Source of the DNA: an uncultured Bacteroidia bacterium
GTDB lineage: Bacteria > Bacteroidota > Bacteroidia > Bacteroidales > Prolixibacteraceae
Assembly: GCA_903897145.1 (NCBI GenBank)
Contig: CAIUAN010000018.1
Span: 1 to 50,888, forward strand
Direction: 5' to 3'
Length of the DNA: 50,888 nucleotides
Shown here: positions 34,407-43,267 of the stretch, one piece after another
Position numbering within the stretch: position 1 is the first letter of the stretch
How the letters are laid out: each line of letters opens with the position of its first letter
Made by a program: the position numbers and the translations under genes
The notes under the pieces: model-generated
Told to the model about the DNA's origin: nothing
Databases searched by the model: none
What the model saw: only the letters and a program-made list of their open reading frames with translations

Positions 34407-36152
34407 TTATAATCCAAGATCCTTCATGACCTGATCAATTTTAAAATTAGTTTTTGCTTCTAAGGTGTCAAATTGGTCAGATGCTTTAAGTGTATCTTTA
34501 ACTTCGATATAAAATTTTATTTTAGGTTCTGTTCCCGAAGGTCTAACCGAAACTTTTGTGCCATCAGTAGTGAAGAATTGTAGCACGTTGGCAGTAATCT
34601 TCTGGTTTATTGATTTAGTCGTATTTGAATTTAGATTCTTCTCTTCTAATGTCAAGTAATCTTTAACGATTGCTAAAGTGGATCCCGCAAGCTGTGAAGG
34701 TGGATTTGATCTGAAATTCACCATGAGTTGTTCAATCTCTTCTGCTCCACTTTTCCCTGTTCTAACGACATATTTCATTTTCTCTTTGGAGTAGCCATAC
34801 TCTGCATAAATCTCAAGCAGAATGTCAAAAAGTGTTTTGTTTTGATCTTTTGCCCAAGCTGCAATCTCGGCCATTAAAGAACACGAGCTGACAGCATCTT
34901 TATCTCTTACGAAATCAGAAGGCATAAATCCAAAACTCTCTTCCCCGCCACCAATGTATTGCTTGATCCCTTCGTTTTCCCTAATAACCTCAGCAATGTA
35001 TTTGAATCCAGTGTAGCAGTCGTAATATTCTACTCCATTTTTAGTTGCTATTTCAGCTGCTAATTCGGAAGTCACAATCGTCTTAACAACAAATTCAGTC
35101 CCTTTTAAGAGACCTAATGCTTTTCGTTGAGTAATGATGTAATATAGAAAAATCAAGACAGTCTGATTCCCATTGACTAATATAAATTCTCCTTGGTGGT
35201 TTCGAATGGCAATGCCTAGCCGGTCAGCATCTGGATCTGAGGCCATAACAAGGTCGGCATCAGTTTCAATTGCTTTTTCAATGGCAAGCTTCATAGCTGC
35301 AGGTTCTTCAGGATTGGGCGAGATCACGGTAGGGAAATCACCACTTACTACATCTTGCTCCGGAACATGAATAACGTTGGTGAATCCAAGTTTCGCTAAC
35401 GCCATTGGTATAAGCTTAACTCCGCTTCCATGAATTGGAGTATAGACTATTTTTAGATCTTTTTGTCGCTTGATGATTTCAGGAGAGAGTGAAACAGTAA
35501 CTACATTCTTGAGGAATTCTTGATCCATTGCATCACCAAGCATGGAGATATTAGCCTTCGGACCATTTCGCTTAATATGGTCTACTTTAACTTTTAGTAC
35601 CTCTTGTATGATATTTTCATCATGTGGTTCAACGATTTGCGACCCATCATCCCAATAGGCTTTATAGCCATTATACTCTTTTGGATTGTGTGATGCTGTG
35701 ATGATAATTCCACTTTGTAGTTTAAGATGACGAATGGCAAACGATATCTCGGGCGTAGGTCTGAGGTCTTCGAATAAATAAACTTTAATCCCATTAGCTG
35801 CGAAAATATCGGCTGCTGTTTCGGCAAAAAGCCGACTGTTATTTCGGCAGTCGTGGCCAATAGCAACACCGATCTGAGGTAGATGAGCGAAAGCAATTTT
35901 AAGGTATGTACTAAGACCTTGGGTGGCAGCACCAACTGTGTATATGTTCATCCTATTGCACCCAACACCCATGATTCCTCGCAGGCCTCCTGTTCCAAAC
36001 TCAAGGTCGCGGTAGAAAGCATCGATAAGATTTGTATTGTCTGGATTATCAAAGAGCTGCTGCACCTCTGTTTTTGTATCATCATCATAATCACTAGTTA
36101 GCCATTGGTTGGCTTTAAGGATGATATTTTCAGGGGTGGCGGAATTTTTCAT
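34407..36152 (-). CDS. Phosphoglucomutase / phosphomannomutase family enzyme
   Basis: Alpha-D-phosphohexomutase. 581 residues with the phosphoserine loop ITASHNPKEYNGYKAYWDDG, the metal loop ASDPDADRLGIA, the sugar loop GGGEESFGFM and the phosphate loop RPSGTEPKIKFY. Length and sequence fit the PgcA-like phosphoglucomutase group (glucose-1-phosphate/glucose-6-phosphate), though mannose phosphates cannot be ruled out. It is a single-gene unit, divergent to rpsA; a minus-strand TATCTTTG (36216-36209) is a likely -7 element. Confidence 0.92.
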   Translation of the reverse strand: MKNSATPENIILKANQWLTSDYDDDTKTEVQQLFDNPDNTNLIDAFYRDLEFGTGGLRGIMGVGCNRMNIYTVGAATQGLSTYLKIAFAHLPQIGVAIGHDCRNNSRLFAETAADIFAANGIKVYLFEDLRPTPEISFAIRHLKLQSGIIITASHNPKEYNGYKAYWDDGSQIVEPHDENIIQEVLKVKVDHIKRNGPKANISMLGDAMDQEFLKNVVTVSLSPEIIKRQKDLKIVYTPIHGSGVKLIPMALAKLGFTNVIHVPEQDVVSGDFPTVISPNPEEPAAMKLAIEKAIETDADLVMASDPDADRLGIAIRNHQGEFILVNGNQTVLIFLYYIITQRKALGLLKGTEFVVKTIVTSELAAEIATKNGVEYYDCYTGFKYIAEVIRENEGIKQYIGGGEESFGFMPSDFVRDKDAVSSCSLMAEIAAWAKDQNKTLFDILLEIYAEYGYSKEKMKYVVRTGKSGAEEIEQLMVNFRSNPPSQLAGSTLAIVKDYLTLEEKNLNSNTTKSINQKITANVLQFFTTDGTKVSVRPSGTEPKIKFYIEVKDTLKASDQFDTLEAKTNFKIDQVMKDLGL

Positions 36153-36208
36153 TTGAGTGTTGAATTAGGGTGCTACGTTGTGCTTTTTGTAAGCGATTTA
36201 AAACTAAT

Positions 36209-36216
36209 CAAAGATA
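36209..36216 (-). promoter_or_regulatory. -7 promoter element for the phosphohexomutase gene
   Basis: Minus strand TATCTTTG fits TAnnTTTG, 57 bases before the ATG at 36152. Confidence 0.38.
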
Positions 36217-36293
36217 AAACTGATTTTTGATTAAAGAAAATAGATTTGGAAAAGAGTTATGTTGAGATTTTGAGTAAAATAAATCAATAATCG

Positions 36294-36324
36294 TTTGATA
36301 ATTAAGGGATAAATCTTACTTTTG
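36294..36324 (+). promoter_or_regulatory. Promoter of rpsA, textbook Bacteroidota form
   Basis: TTTG at 36294-36297 and TACTTTTG at 36317-36324 are separated by 19 bases, the ideal TTTG-N19-TAnnTTTG. Transcription should begin near 36330, about 45 bases before ATG 36375. Confidence 0.75.
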
Positions 36325-36374
36325 CCGCACAAATAAAAATAATGTCTAATCTATTAATTTTAAGCGCAATTTGA

Positions 36375-38495
36375 ATGAGTGAAATTAACGAAAGTCTCGA
36401 CACAAATGAGGCAGCGGATAAGTCCGCAAAAGTATCTGCTACGCCAGTAGCAAAAGCAGCAAAAAAAGCTAAAGTTACCGAAGAAGTTCCTGCAAAAGCC
36501 GCGAAGAAATCTAAAGTAGTTGCTGAGGCTCCTGCTGAAAAACCAGCTAAGAAGGCTAAGGTAGCTGAATTTGTTGAAACAGTTGAGGTTGTTGAAGCAG
36601 TTGAAGCTGTAGAAGAAGTTTCTGTTGTTACAGCAGAAAAGAAACCAAAAATTGCTAATGAAGCTCCTGTTGCAGCTGAACCTGCTGCACACAAAGTATT
36701 AAAAGAAACTTCTGCAGAAGCTGAAGAGGATTTTGATTGGGATGCCTTTGAAGGTACCAAATCAGTAAACAGTACTGCCACTAAAAAAGAGATGACAGAC
36801 TTGTACGACAATACACTTTCTATTCTGCAAGAGAAAGAAGTTGTTGATGGACGAGTGATCTCGATGAATAAACGTGAAGTCGTTGTTGATATCGGCTATA
36901 AATCAGATGGTATTGTTTCTGTGAATGAGTTCAGATACAACCCAGCGTTGAAAATCGGCGATCAAGTAGAGGTTTATGTTGAAACTCTTGAAGACAAAAA
37001 AGGTCAGCTTGCACTCTCACACAAGAAAGCTCGTGCAATGCGCAGCTGGGATCGTGTTAATGCAGCCCTTGAAAATGACGAAATTATTACTGGATTCATC
37101 AAATGCCGCACGAAAGGCGGTATGATCGTTGATGTATTCGGAATTGAAGCCTTCTTGCCTGGTTCACAAATTGATGTTAAACCAATTCGTGACTACGATA
37201 TTTATGTGAATAAAACAATGGAATTCAAAGTGGTTAAGATTAATCATGAATTCCGTAACGTTGTTGTTTCGCACAAAGCACTTATCGAAGCTGAGCTTGA
37301 GCAACAGAAGAAAGATATTATTTCTAAACTTGAAAAAGGACAAGTTCTTGAAGGAACTGTTAAGAATATTACCTCATACGGAGTATTTATCGACCTTGGT
37401 GGCGTAGATGGACTTATCCATATTACCGACCTAAGCTGGGGCCGTGTAGCTCATCCAAATGAAATCGTACAACTTGATCAGAAGATCAACGTGGTAATCC
37501 TTGATTTTGATGATGACAAAAAACGAATCGCTTTAGGCTTAAAACAACTTTCTGCTCACCCATGGGATAATCTAAGTGGAGAACTTAAAGTTGGCGATGT
37601 TGTTAAAGGCAAGGTTGTCGTTATGGCAGACTATGGTGCATTTATCGAGATTGCAGCTGGCGTTGAAGGTTTGATCCACGTATCGGAAATGAGCTGGTCA
37701 CAACACCTACGTTCTGCTCAAGACTTCTTGAAAGTTGGAGACGAAGTAGAAGCGACTATCTTAACCCTTGATCGTGACGAGCGTAAGATGTCTCTTGGTA
37801 TCAAACAAATGAAGAATGATCCTTGGGATAAGATCGAATCGAAATACACCATTGGTTCTAACCACGTTGCACGTGTGCGTAACTTTACCAACTTTGGTGT
37901 CTTTGTGGAGATCGAAGAAGGCGTTGACGGTTTGATCCATATCAGCGATTTAAGCTGGACTAAGAAAATTAAACATCCATCTGAATTTACGGCCATCGGA
38001 TCAGAAGTTGATGTTCAAGTTCTTGATATCGACAAAGAAAATCGTCGTTTAAGTCTTGGTCATAAACAACTTGAAGAGAACCCATGGGATGTTTTTGAAA
38101 CAATCTTTACCGTTGATTCAGTTCATGAAGGTACTGTGATTGATCTATTTGATAAGGGTGCTGTTATCTCATTGCCTTATGGTGTTGAAGGTTTTGCTAC
38201 TCCACGTCATCTAGTTAAAGAAGATGGTTCAAACGTTAAGATGGATGAGAAACTTGACTTTAAAGTTATTGAATTCTCTAAATCTGCTAAACGTATCATC
38301 TTATCGCACTCTCGTGTTTACGAAGACACAAAGAAATCTGATGACACAGTTAAGAAAAAAGCAGCAGCTCCAAAAGCAGCAGCTAAAACTGTTAAAGCAC
38401 CAAAAGATACCTCTGAGAAAACAACCCTTGGAGATATCAGCGAATTGGCCGCTTTGAGAACTCAGATGGAAGAGAACGAAAAAAATGATAATTAA
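36375..38495 (+). CDS. rpsA: 30S ribosomal protein S1 with a low-complexity N-terminal extension
   Basis: RNA-binding ribosomal protein for mRNA recruitment. Six S1 (OB-fold) repeats can be read: about 152-220, 232-305, 315-390, 400-475, 485-560 and 570-645 (for example VKNITSYGVFIDLGGVDGLI, VVMADYGAFIEIAAGVEGLI, VRNFTNFGVFVEIEEGVDGL). Before them is a 110-120 residue stretch rich in Lys, Ala, Glu and Val with repeated PAKAAKK/PAKKAKV and VETVEVVEAVEAVEEV runs, then an acidic EEDFDWDAFEG. A second Lys/Ala-rich tail (KKKAAAPKAAAKTVKAPK) follows the last repeat. At 706 residues it is longer than E. coli S1 (557). Strong promoter; no Shine-Dalgarno. Confidence 0.96.
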   Translation: MSEINESLDTNEAADKSAKVSATPVAKAAKKAKVTEEVPAKAAKKSKVVAEAPAEKPAKKAKVAEFVETVEVVEAVEAVEEVSVVTAEKKPKIANEAPVAAEPAAHKVLKETSAEAEEDFDWDAFEGTKSVNSTATKKEMTDLYDNTLSILQEKEVVDGRVISMNKREVVVDIGYKSDGIVSVNEFRYNPALKIGDQVEVYVETLEDKKGQLALSHKKARAMRSWDRVNAALENDEIITGFIKCRTKGGMIVDVFGIEAFLPGSQIDVKPIRDYDIYVNKTMEFKVVKINHEFRNVVVSHKALIEAELEQQKKDIISKLEKGQVLEGTVKNITSYGVFIDLGGVDGLIHITDLSWGRVAHPNEIVQLDQKINVVILDFDDDKKRIALGLKQLSAHPWDNLSGELKVGDVVKGKVVVMADYGAFIEIAAGVEGLIHVSEMSWSQHLRSAQDFLKVGDEVEATILTLDRDERKMSLGIKQMKNDPWDKIESKYTIGSNHVARVRNFTNFGVFVEIEEGVDGLIHISDLSWTKKIKHPSEFTAIGSEVDVQVLDIDKENRRLSLGHKQLEENPWDVFETIFTVDSVHEGTVIDLFDKGAVISLPYGVEGFATPRHLVKEDGSNVKMDEKLDFKVIEFSKSAKRIILSHSRVYEDTKKSDDTVKKKAAAPKAAAKTVKAPKDTSEKTTLGDISELAALRTQMEENEKNDN

Positions 38496-38531
38496 TCTGA
38501 ATTTGTCTCGATTTTTGTTGTAAATTTATTT

Positions 38532-38888
38532 ATGACATTGACCATTCAAAATGAGCCGAGTTTTTCAGTTGTTAAAATTGTAAAGAAACAGCTCAATAGT
38601 TATAATGCCCCTGACTTAAAAGCTGCCTTAATGCTGCTTTTGGGTCAGGGCATTTCTCATATAGTACTTGACCTAGAGGAGTGTGAGCATAGTGATTCAT
38701 CAGGTTTAAGCGCTATTTTATTGGGGAATCGACTTTGTGAAGACCAAGAGGGAACTTTTATTTTAGCTAACCTCTCTTTGAATGTTGAAAAACTAATTAA
38801 AATTGCCAGTTTAGATAAGGTGCTGATTATTGCCGCTAATGTCCAAGAGGCTGAACGGTTATTAAATAAAAAATCTGAATTGAAGTAA
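38532..38888 (+). CDS. STAS-domain protein (anti-sigma factor antagonist-like)
   Basis: 118 residues forming one STAS domain. The phosphorylatable serine region is EHSDSSGLSAILLGNRL. Such proteins bind an anti-sigma kinase and are switched by serine phosphorylation; in Bacteroidota the partner is often unknown and none is encoded nearby. It lies 36 bases after rpsA and ends in a terminator, so it is probably the last gene of the rpsA transcript. Confidence 0.85.
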   Translation: MTLTIQNEPSFSVVKIVKKQLNSYNAPDLKAALMLLLGQGISHIVLDLEECEHSDSSGLSAILLGNRLCEDQEGTFILANLSLNVEKLIKIASLDKVLIIAANVQEAERLLNKKSELK

Positions 38889-38897
38889 TAATTCGAG

Positions 38898-38928
38898 CCC
38901 GGTATATGCCGGGTTTTTATTTTTTTAT
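38898..38928 (+). terminator. Terminator after the STAS gene
   Basis: CCCGG and CCGGG (38898-38902, 38909-38913) pair around TATATG, extendable by a G-T and an A-T pair, followed by a long T-rich run. Confidence 0.82.
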
Positions 38929-38962
38929 TTTTTATATTGCTAGACGATCAACACCAGTTAAG

Positions 38963-39880
38963 ATGCTCCCATTTTCAGTAACTATATTAGGCAGTAGCTC
39001 TGCACTTCCTACCTTAACTAGGTTTCCTACCTCTCAGGTTGTGAACCTAAATGAGAAATACTATTTGGTCGATTGCGGGGAAGGAGCACAAATTCAACTT
39101 CGCAAGTTTGGATTTAAATTAAGCAAGATTAACCATATCTTTATCTCGCATCTTCACGGTGATCATATCTTTGGACTGCCTGGGCTTATCTCTTCGATGA
39201 CGCTTGCCGGCAAGAAGGGAGAGCTGCATATTTATGCCCCTTCTGAGTTGAAAATGATGATGGATCCTTTGCTGAAATTTATGAATGAGTCGGATGCTGA
39301 TTTGTCGATTCTATACCATCCCTTGAATTTTCGCAAAAGAGCACTGATTTTTGAGGATGCCAGACTTACTGTCGAGTCTTTCCCACTGAAACATCGAATA
39401 CCATGCTGTGGATTCCTGTTTAAAGAAAAGCCGCATGAACTAAATCTTCGCGTTGATCAACTAAAGTTTTATTCTGTGCCCGTGAAAGATCGCGTGGCTA
39501 TCAAAGGGGGTGCGAATTTTGTTTTGCCTGATGGTCGAGTCATTCCAAATGCAGAGCTAACTTTTCCAGCAGAGCCTGTTCGATCTTATGCATTTTGCTC
39601 CGACACCTTACCCCGGAAGCAAATTCTCCCAATTATTAATGGCGTTGATCTTTTATATCACGAAGCAACATTTTGCGATGATCTTAAAGAATTGGCTTTA
39701 AAAACTTTTCATTCTACTGCAAAACAAGCTGCCGAGATTGCAAAACAAGCGGAAGTAAAAAGATTAATCATAGGTCATTTTTCTAGTCGCTACAAAAACG
39801 AAGAGCCTCTGGTTACCGAAGCATTTGCACAATTCCCAAATACATTTGCGGCCAACGAGGGGTGTCGTTTCGACCTTTAA
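38963..39880 (+). CDS. rnz: Ribonuclease Z
   Basis: tRNA 3' endonuclease of the metallo-beta-lactamase fold. I start at ATG 38963 (305 residues), because the longer frame from 38906 begins inside the terminator. The zinc motif is SHLHGDHIFGLPG (H63, H65, D67, H68); later ligands are in FCSDT and IIGHFSSRY, and HEATF is the family's general acid motif. The substrate need fits this genome, where at least one tRNA gene (43049) does not encode CCA. Confidence 0.94.
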   Translation: MLPFSVTILGSSSALPTLTRFPTSQVVNLNEKYYLVDCGEGAQIQLRKFGFKLSKINHIFISHLHGDHIFGLPGLISSMTLAGKKGELHIYAPSELKMMMDPLLKFMNESDADLSILYHPLNFRKRALIFEDARLTVESFPLKHRIPCCGFLFKEKPHELNLRVDQLKFYSVPVKDRVAIKGGANFVLPDGRVIPNAELTFPAEPVRSYAFCSDTLPRKQILPIINGVDLLYHEATFCDDLKELALKTFHSTAKQAAEIAKQAEVKRLIIGHFSSRYKNEEPLVTEAFAQFPNTFAANEGCRFDL

Positions 39881-39889
39881 AAGATCTAG

Positions 39890-41320
39890 TTAGGATTCCT
39901 TCTCTTCGGAGAACTCTTTGTTGAAATTGACTAGGTAAAGTCGTTCTGTAGGACGCGTAAATGCGGTATAAGCCCAACGTAAGTATTCTCGATCAATCAT
40001 CTCTTCGGTGAGGTAGCCATGGTCTAAAAAGACCGCCTTCCACTGTCCCCCTTGCGACTTATGACAAGTTAAGGCATAGGAAAATTTTACTTGTAAAGCA
40101 TTGAAATATTCATTCTCTCGAATCTTCTCCCATAGAACCCTTTTATTTCGAATGTCGGGATAGTCTAGGACAATCTCATCAAAAAGTCGTTTCTGATCGC
40201 TTTGTGATAGCGCCGGAGCTTCAACGGTTAAAGTATCTAAAATAATTTTGCAATCGATCTCCACATCTTTTAGGTCGATAAATCGTAAGGTGACATTGAC
40301 AAAATGAAATCCGTATTTCTCTTCATACTTTCTGATCTTAACAACTTCTGCGATGTCTCCATTGGCAATAAACCCTAGCTCCTCTGATGCTTTTGCCCAA
40401 AAATAGTTATTCTTAACACTCATCACTAGATCGCCAGTGGAAAGTTGTTCTTCCCGGTATAGTACAGATCGGCGGATTCCTTCATTGAATTTATTCGCTC
40501 GCTTGTTTGATCGAGTCACGACAATCGTTTCGTCTACGCCAAATTTATGGTAACAGCTTGAAATCTCTTCGATTAATTCACTACCACCTATGTGTAAGAT
40601 GTCGCTGTAGCCGACTGTTTTAATCTTCCAATAACCTTTGTAGTTCTCGTCAAGCAGCAGGTTTCTGATTAAGGTTGCATTCGCTAGAATACCTGATTCT
40701 GTAGCTTGCCGCACAACTTCCGTTAATTCACATTTGATAATATCAAGATCAAAATAGCTTAACTCTTCTTCCTCCAATGCTGGACTAATACTAAATCCAA
40801 CGGGTGGAAGTTGGGCCGTATCTCCAGCAATGATTATTCGACAATTTTCGCCCGACATAACATATTCAATCAAGTCAGATAGCAGATAACCTGAACCGAA
40901 GATGGTATTCTCTTGACTTTGATTGGCAATCATAGAGGCCTCATCAATGATGAAAATGGTGTTTTTATGCAGGTTTCTATCCAGTGCAAACTTCCCTATT
41001 CCATTGCTATTTGACTGCTGCCGATAAATTTTTTTATGGATTGTAGTTGCTTGGCGGTCGGAGTATCTTGATAATACCTTTGCTGCTCTTCCTGTAGGGG
41101 CTAGGAGGATCGTTTTCATCTGAATTTGATCTAAGACTCTAACTAAAGCGCTTAAAGCAGTCGTTTTTCCTGTTCCTGCATAACCTTTTAGTAAGAATGC
41201 CATTCTAGGATTGGTGACGGTGATAAACTCAGCTGCTTTGTCAGCCATCTCTGTCTGACACTCTGTTGGTTCGAACCTTATTTGCTCGATGATTTGCGTG
41301 GAGATGTAACTTTTTAACAT
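39890..41320 (-). CDS. RecD-like superfamily 1B DNA helicase
   Basis: ATP-dependent helicase, about 476 residues. I choose ATG 41320; the longer reading to 41350 would need a TTG. Motifs: Walker A LLKGYAGTGKTTAL, Walker B IIDEASMI, motif III GDTAQLPPVG, motif IV TRSNKRAN, motif V ALTCHKSQGGQWKAVF and motif VI YTAFTRPTERLYLV. It lacks the long N-terminus of RecD2 and has no recB/recC neighbour, so its role in repair is inferred. It is divergent from the DUF3822 gene. Confidence 0.86.
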   Translation of the reverse strand: MLKSYISTQIIEQIRFEPTECQTEMADKAAEFITVTNPRMAFLLKGYAGTGKTTALSALVRVLDQIQMKTILLAPTGRAAKVLSRYSDRQATTIHKKIYRQQSNSNGIGKFALDRNLHKNTIFIIDEASMIANQSQENTIFGSGYLLSDLIEYVMSGENCRIIIAGDTAQLPPVGFSISPALEEEELSYFDLDIIKCELTEVVRQATESGILANATLIRNLLLDENYKGYWKIKTVGYSDILHIGGSELIEEISSCYHKFGVDETIVVTRSNKRANKFNEGIRRSVLYREEQLSTGDLVMSVKNNYFWAKASEELGFIANGDIAEVVKIRKYEEKYGFHFVNVTLRFIDLKDVEIDCKIILDTLTVEAPALSQSDQKRLFDEIVLDYPDIRNKRVLWEKIRENEYFNALQVKFSYALTCHKSQGGQWKAVFLDHGYLTEEMIDREYLRWAYTAFTRPTERLYLVNFNKEFSEEKES

Positions 41321-41367
41321 GGTAGCTCTTTTCACCTGATTCGTTAGCAAAGGTTGGTCATTTTTTT

Positions 41368-41375
41368 TAAATTTG
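41368..41375 (+). promoter_or_regulatory. -7 promoter element for the DUF3822-rsmD pair
   Basis: TAAATTTG fits TAnnTTTG, 33 bases before ATG 41408. Confidence 0.42.
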
Positions 41376-41407
41376 TAGCCATACGAACTAATACAATATA
41401 ACTAAAA

Positions 41408-42259
41408 ATGCGTGATATCTGTTTTATTGACAAAACTTTCGATAGCACACAGACTTCAAACTATCATTTGTCAGTCCAGATAGGGCTCGATGGGTTATAC
41501 TTTACAATTCTTGATCTCTCCAAAGGAAAATATATTTTATTAAATGGTCATCATTTTTTTCTTAAACGGCCTCGTTTGCTCCTGAAACATGTGCGTGAGG
41601 TGTTTGAGGTAGAAGATGTTTTGAACCAGACTTTTAAGAGTGTTGAAATTCTCTACTCAACACGCAAATTTACACTAGTACCTCAGGCCTTTTTTAAAAA
41701 GGGTGTTGAGGAGAAGCTTTTGTGGTTTAACAATGTCGAGGAGAGAGGATTTAATGTGATTAAAAACCTTTTTACGAAGGCTGGAGCTTACTGTATCTTT
41801 GATATACCAGAAAATTTACAGTCATTTTTATCAGAAAAATTTCCCAAATGTGAAATAAAGCATACGCTATATCCGTTAGTCGAGGGCGCACTGAAACGAA
41901 ACTGGTCATCTGCAAAAAAGGTTCAAGTGTACCTGAATTTCTTTCGGGATCAATTTGAACTTGTTGTAGTTAAGGGATCGGCGCTTGTTTATAGTAATAT
42001 GTTTCATTACAAAACAGAACGTGATATTTTGTATCATGTGCTCTTTACTTTTGATCAGTTAAAGCTCGCATCTGACCAGAGCGACCTAATACTTCAAGGG
42101 CAACTTCCTCAAGTTTCACCAGTCTATCACTTGTTTAAGAAATATGTGAAGTTGACATCTTTTGCACGATTAGATACCACCTATCAATATAGCTATACCT
42201 TTAGTCAAGTTCCAGAGCACTATTACTCCACGCTTTTAAGTGTCTACAAATGCGAATAA
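41408..42259 (+). CDS. DUF3822 family protein
   Basis: 283 residues of unknown function, a Bacteroidota-specific family recognised here by sequence character and by its place directly in front of rsmD, a widespread arrangement. It is soluble with no signal or membrane segments. The family is believed to have an actin/hexokinase-like fold; I see no clear phosphate loops to prove ATP binding. The end overlaps the rsmD start by 10 bases, implying translational coupling and perhaps a shared role in ribosome assembly. Confidence 0.78.
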   Translation: MRDICFIDKTFDSTQTSNYHLSVQIGLDGLYFTILDLSKGKYILLNGHHFFLKRPRLLLKHVREVFEVEDVLNQTFKSVEILYSTRKFTLVPQAFFKKGVEEKLLWFNNVEERGFNVIKNLFTKAGAYCIFDIPENLQSFLSEKFPKCEIKHTLYPLVEGALKRNWSSAKKVQVYLNFFRDQFELVVVKGSALVYSNMFHYKTERDILYHVLFTFDQLKLASDQSDLILQGQLPQVSPVYHLFKKYVKLTSFARLDTTYQYSYTFSQVPEHYYSTLLSVYKCE

Positions 42260-42795
42260 TTGGCGGAGCATTTAAGAGTCGGATTTTTAGACCAGCTAAG
42301 AATTTCAAAGCCAGACCAACAACTGATTTTGCTCGAGAGAATTTATTCAATATTTTACATAACCGGTATGATTTAGAAACTAAAAAAGTTCTGGATTTAT
42401 TTAGCGGGACCGGATCTATTTCATTTGAATTTGTCTCTCGCGGTTGTCCACATGTGACTTGTGTAGAGATGGATCGATCTCATTTTCAGTTTATTTGTTC
42501 GGTAATCGAGAAGCTCGGAGTCAAACAATCGGTTCGAGCGTTAAATCTAGATGCTTTTAAATATATTGCGAAATCAGCTGAGCAATTTGACTTTATCTTT
42601 GCTGATCCCCCTTATGAATTAAAGCAAATTTCTGAAATTCCCGATCTTATCCTTGGCGGCCAATTGCTTCATCCCCAAGGTTTGCTAATATTAGAACACG
42701 GGAAGACGAACGATTTTTCAAATCATCCATTATTCTTGGAAATTAGAAAGTATGGAAGTGTCCATTTTTCTCTGTTTTCTCGCGTAGCTCCTTGA
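42250..42795 (+). CDS. rsmD: RsmD, 16S rRNA (guanine-N2)-methyltransferase
   Basis: Methylates G966 of 16S rRNA (E. coli numbering). 181 residues: the start MRIIGGAFKSR and RPTTDFARENLFNIL are family signatures; VLDLFSGTGSISFEFVSRG binds SAM, CVEMD follows, and FIFADPPYEL is the catalytic NPPY-type motif in its DPPY form. It overlaps the upstream DUF3822 gene. Confidence 0.95.
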   Translation: MRIIGGAFKSRIFRPAKNFKARPTTDFARENLFNILHNRYDLETKKVLDLFSGTGSISFEFVSRGCPHVTCVEMDRSHFQFICSVIEKLGVKQSVRALNLDAFKYIAKSAEQFDFIFADPPYELKQISEIPDLILGGQLLHPQGLLILEHGKTNDFSNHPLFLEIRKYGSVHFSLFSRVAP

Positions 42796-42873
42796 TTTTT
42801 ATCCTAATTGCTTATTTTATTGCAACATATGAAATTCAATACTTAAATTTCATATTTATTTACTTTCGAACCA

Positions 42874-42903
42874 TTTGAAGTAACGAAAATTGCCTTATAT
42901 TTG
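42874..42903 (+). promoter_or_regulatory. Promoter of the tRNA-Asp pair
   Basis: TTTG at 42874-42877 and TATATTTG at 42896-42903 with 18 bases between them, close to the ideal spacing; about 50 bases before the first tRNA. Confidence 0.65.
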
Positions 42904-42952
42904 CACCTCCTAATTTAATTAGGTGATTAAAAAGTTCTTCGAAGATAAAAAT

Positions 42953-43029
42953 GGTTTGGTAGTTCAGTTGGTTAGAATGCCGCCCTGTCACGGCGGAGGT
43001 CGCGGGTTCGAGTCCCGTCCAGACCGCCA
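42953..43029 (+). tRNA. tRNA-Asp (GTC), copy 1, CCA encoded
   Basis: Cloverleaf folds fully: acceptor GGTTTGG/CCAGACC, D stem GTTC/GAAT, anticodon stem CCGCC/GGCGG with loop CTGTCAC (anticodon GTC), T stem GCGGG/CCCGT with TTCGAGT loop. Discriminator G at 43026 followed by CCA. Confidence 0.97.
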
Positions 43030-43048
43030 TTTTTGTTCTTAAATTATT

Positions 43049-43122
43049 GGTTTGGTAGTTCAGTTGGTTAGAATGCCGCCCTGTCACGGCGGAGGTCGCG
43101 GGTTCGAGTCCCGTCCAGACCG
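43049..43122 (+). tRNA. tRNA-Asp (GTC), copy 2, CCA not encoded
   Basis: The 74-base body is identical to copy 1; the two are separated by 22 unrelated bases, so a recent duplication or gene conversion is likely. After the discriminator G the sequence is CAA instead of CCA, so the end must be added by tRNA nucleotidyltransferase. Confidence 0.97.
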
Positions 43123-43123
43123 C

Positions 43124-43151
43124 AAAGCTTCAGAAGAAATTCTGGAGCTTT
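43124..43151 (+). terminator. Terminator after the tRNA-Asp pair
   Basis: AAAGCTTCAGAA and TTCTGGAGCTTT form a 12-bp stem with one T-G pair and a GAAA loop, followed by T-rich sequence, starting two bases after the second tRNA. Confidence 0.78.
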
Positions 43152-43267
43152 TGTGTTTTTATAAAGTCTGTTTTTTCTTTGGCTTTTTTACAAAAAAAAA
43201 TACCTTTTCACCCGACAGGTACAACCTAATTGCGATTTTATTACCTTAGCATCGTTAAATTAGACGC

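Noticed and set aside
36302-36811. Long open frames on the minus strand across the start of rpsA
   Set aside because: They are the mirror of the repetitive Lys/Ala/Glu codons of S1 (Ser/Ala-rich or Phe/Cys-rich nonsense), and they run over the rpsA promoter.
38906-38962. Upstream start for RNase Z
   Set aside because: It lies in the terminator hairpin and T-run of the preceding gene and adds hydrophobic residues with no family match.
41321-41350. TTG start for the RecD-like helicase
   Set aside because: ATG at 41320 gives MLKSYIST..., a better start.
42860-43249. Short frames covering the two tRNA genes on both strands
   Set aside because: They are readings through the tRNA repeats; their repeated peptide is explained by the tandem tRNA copies.
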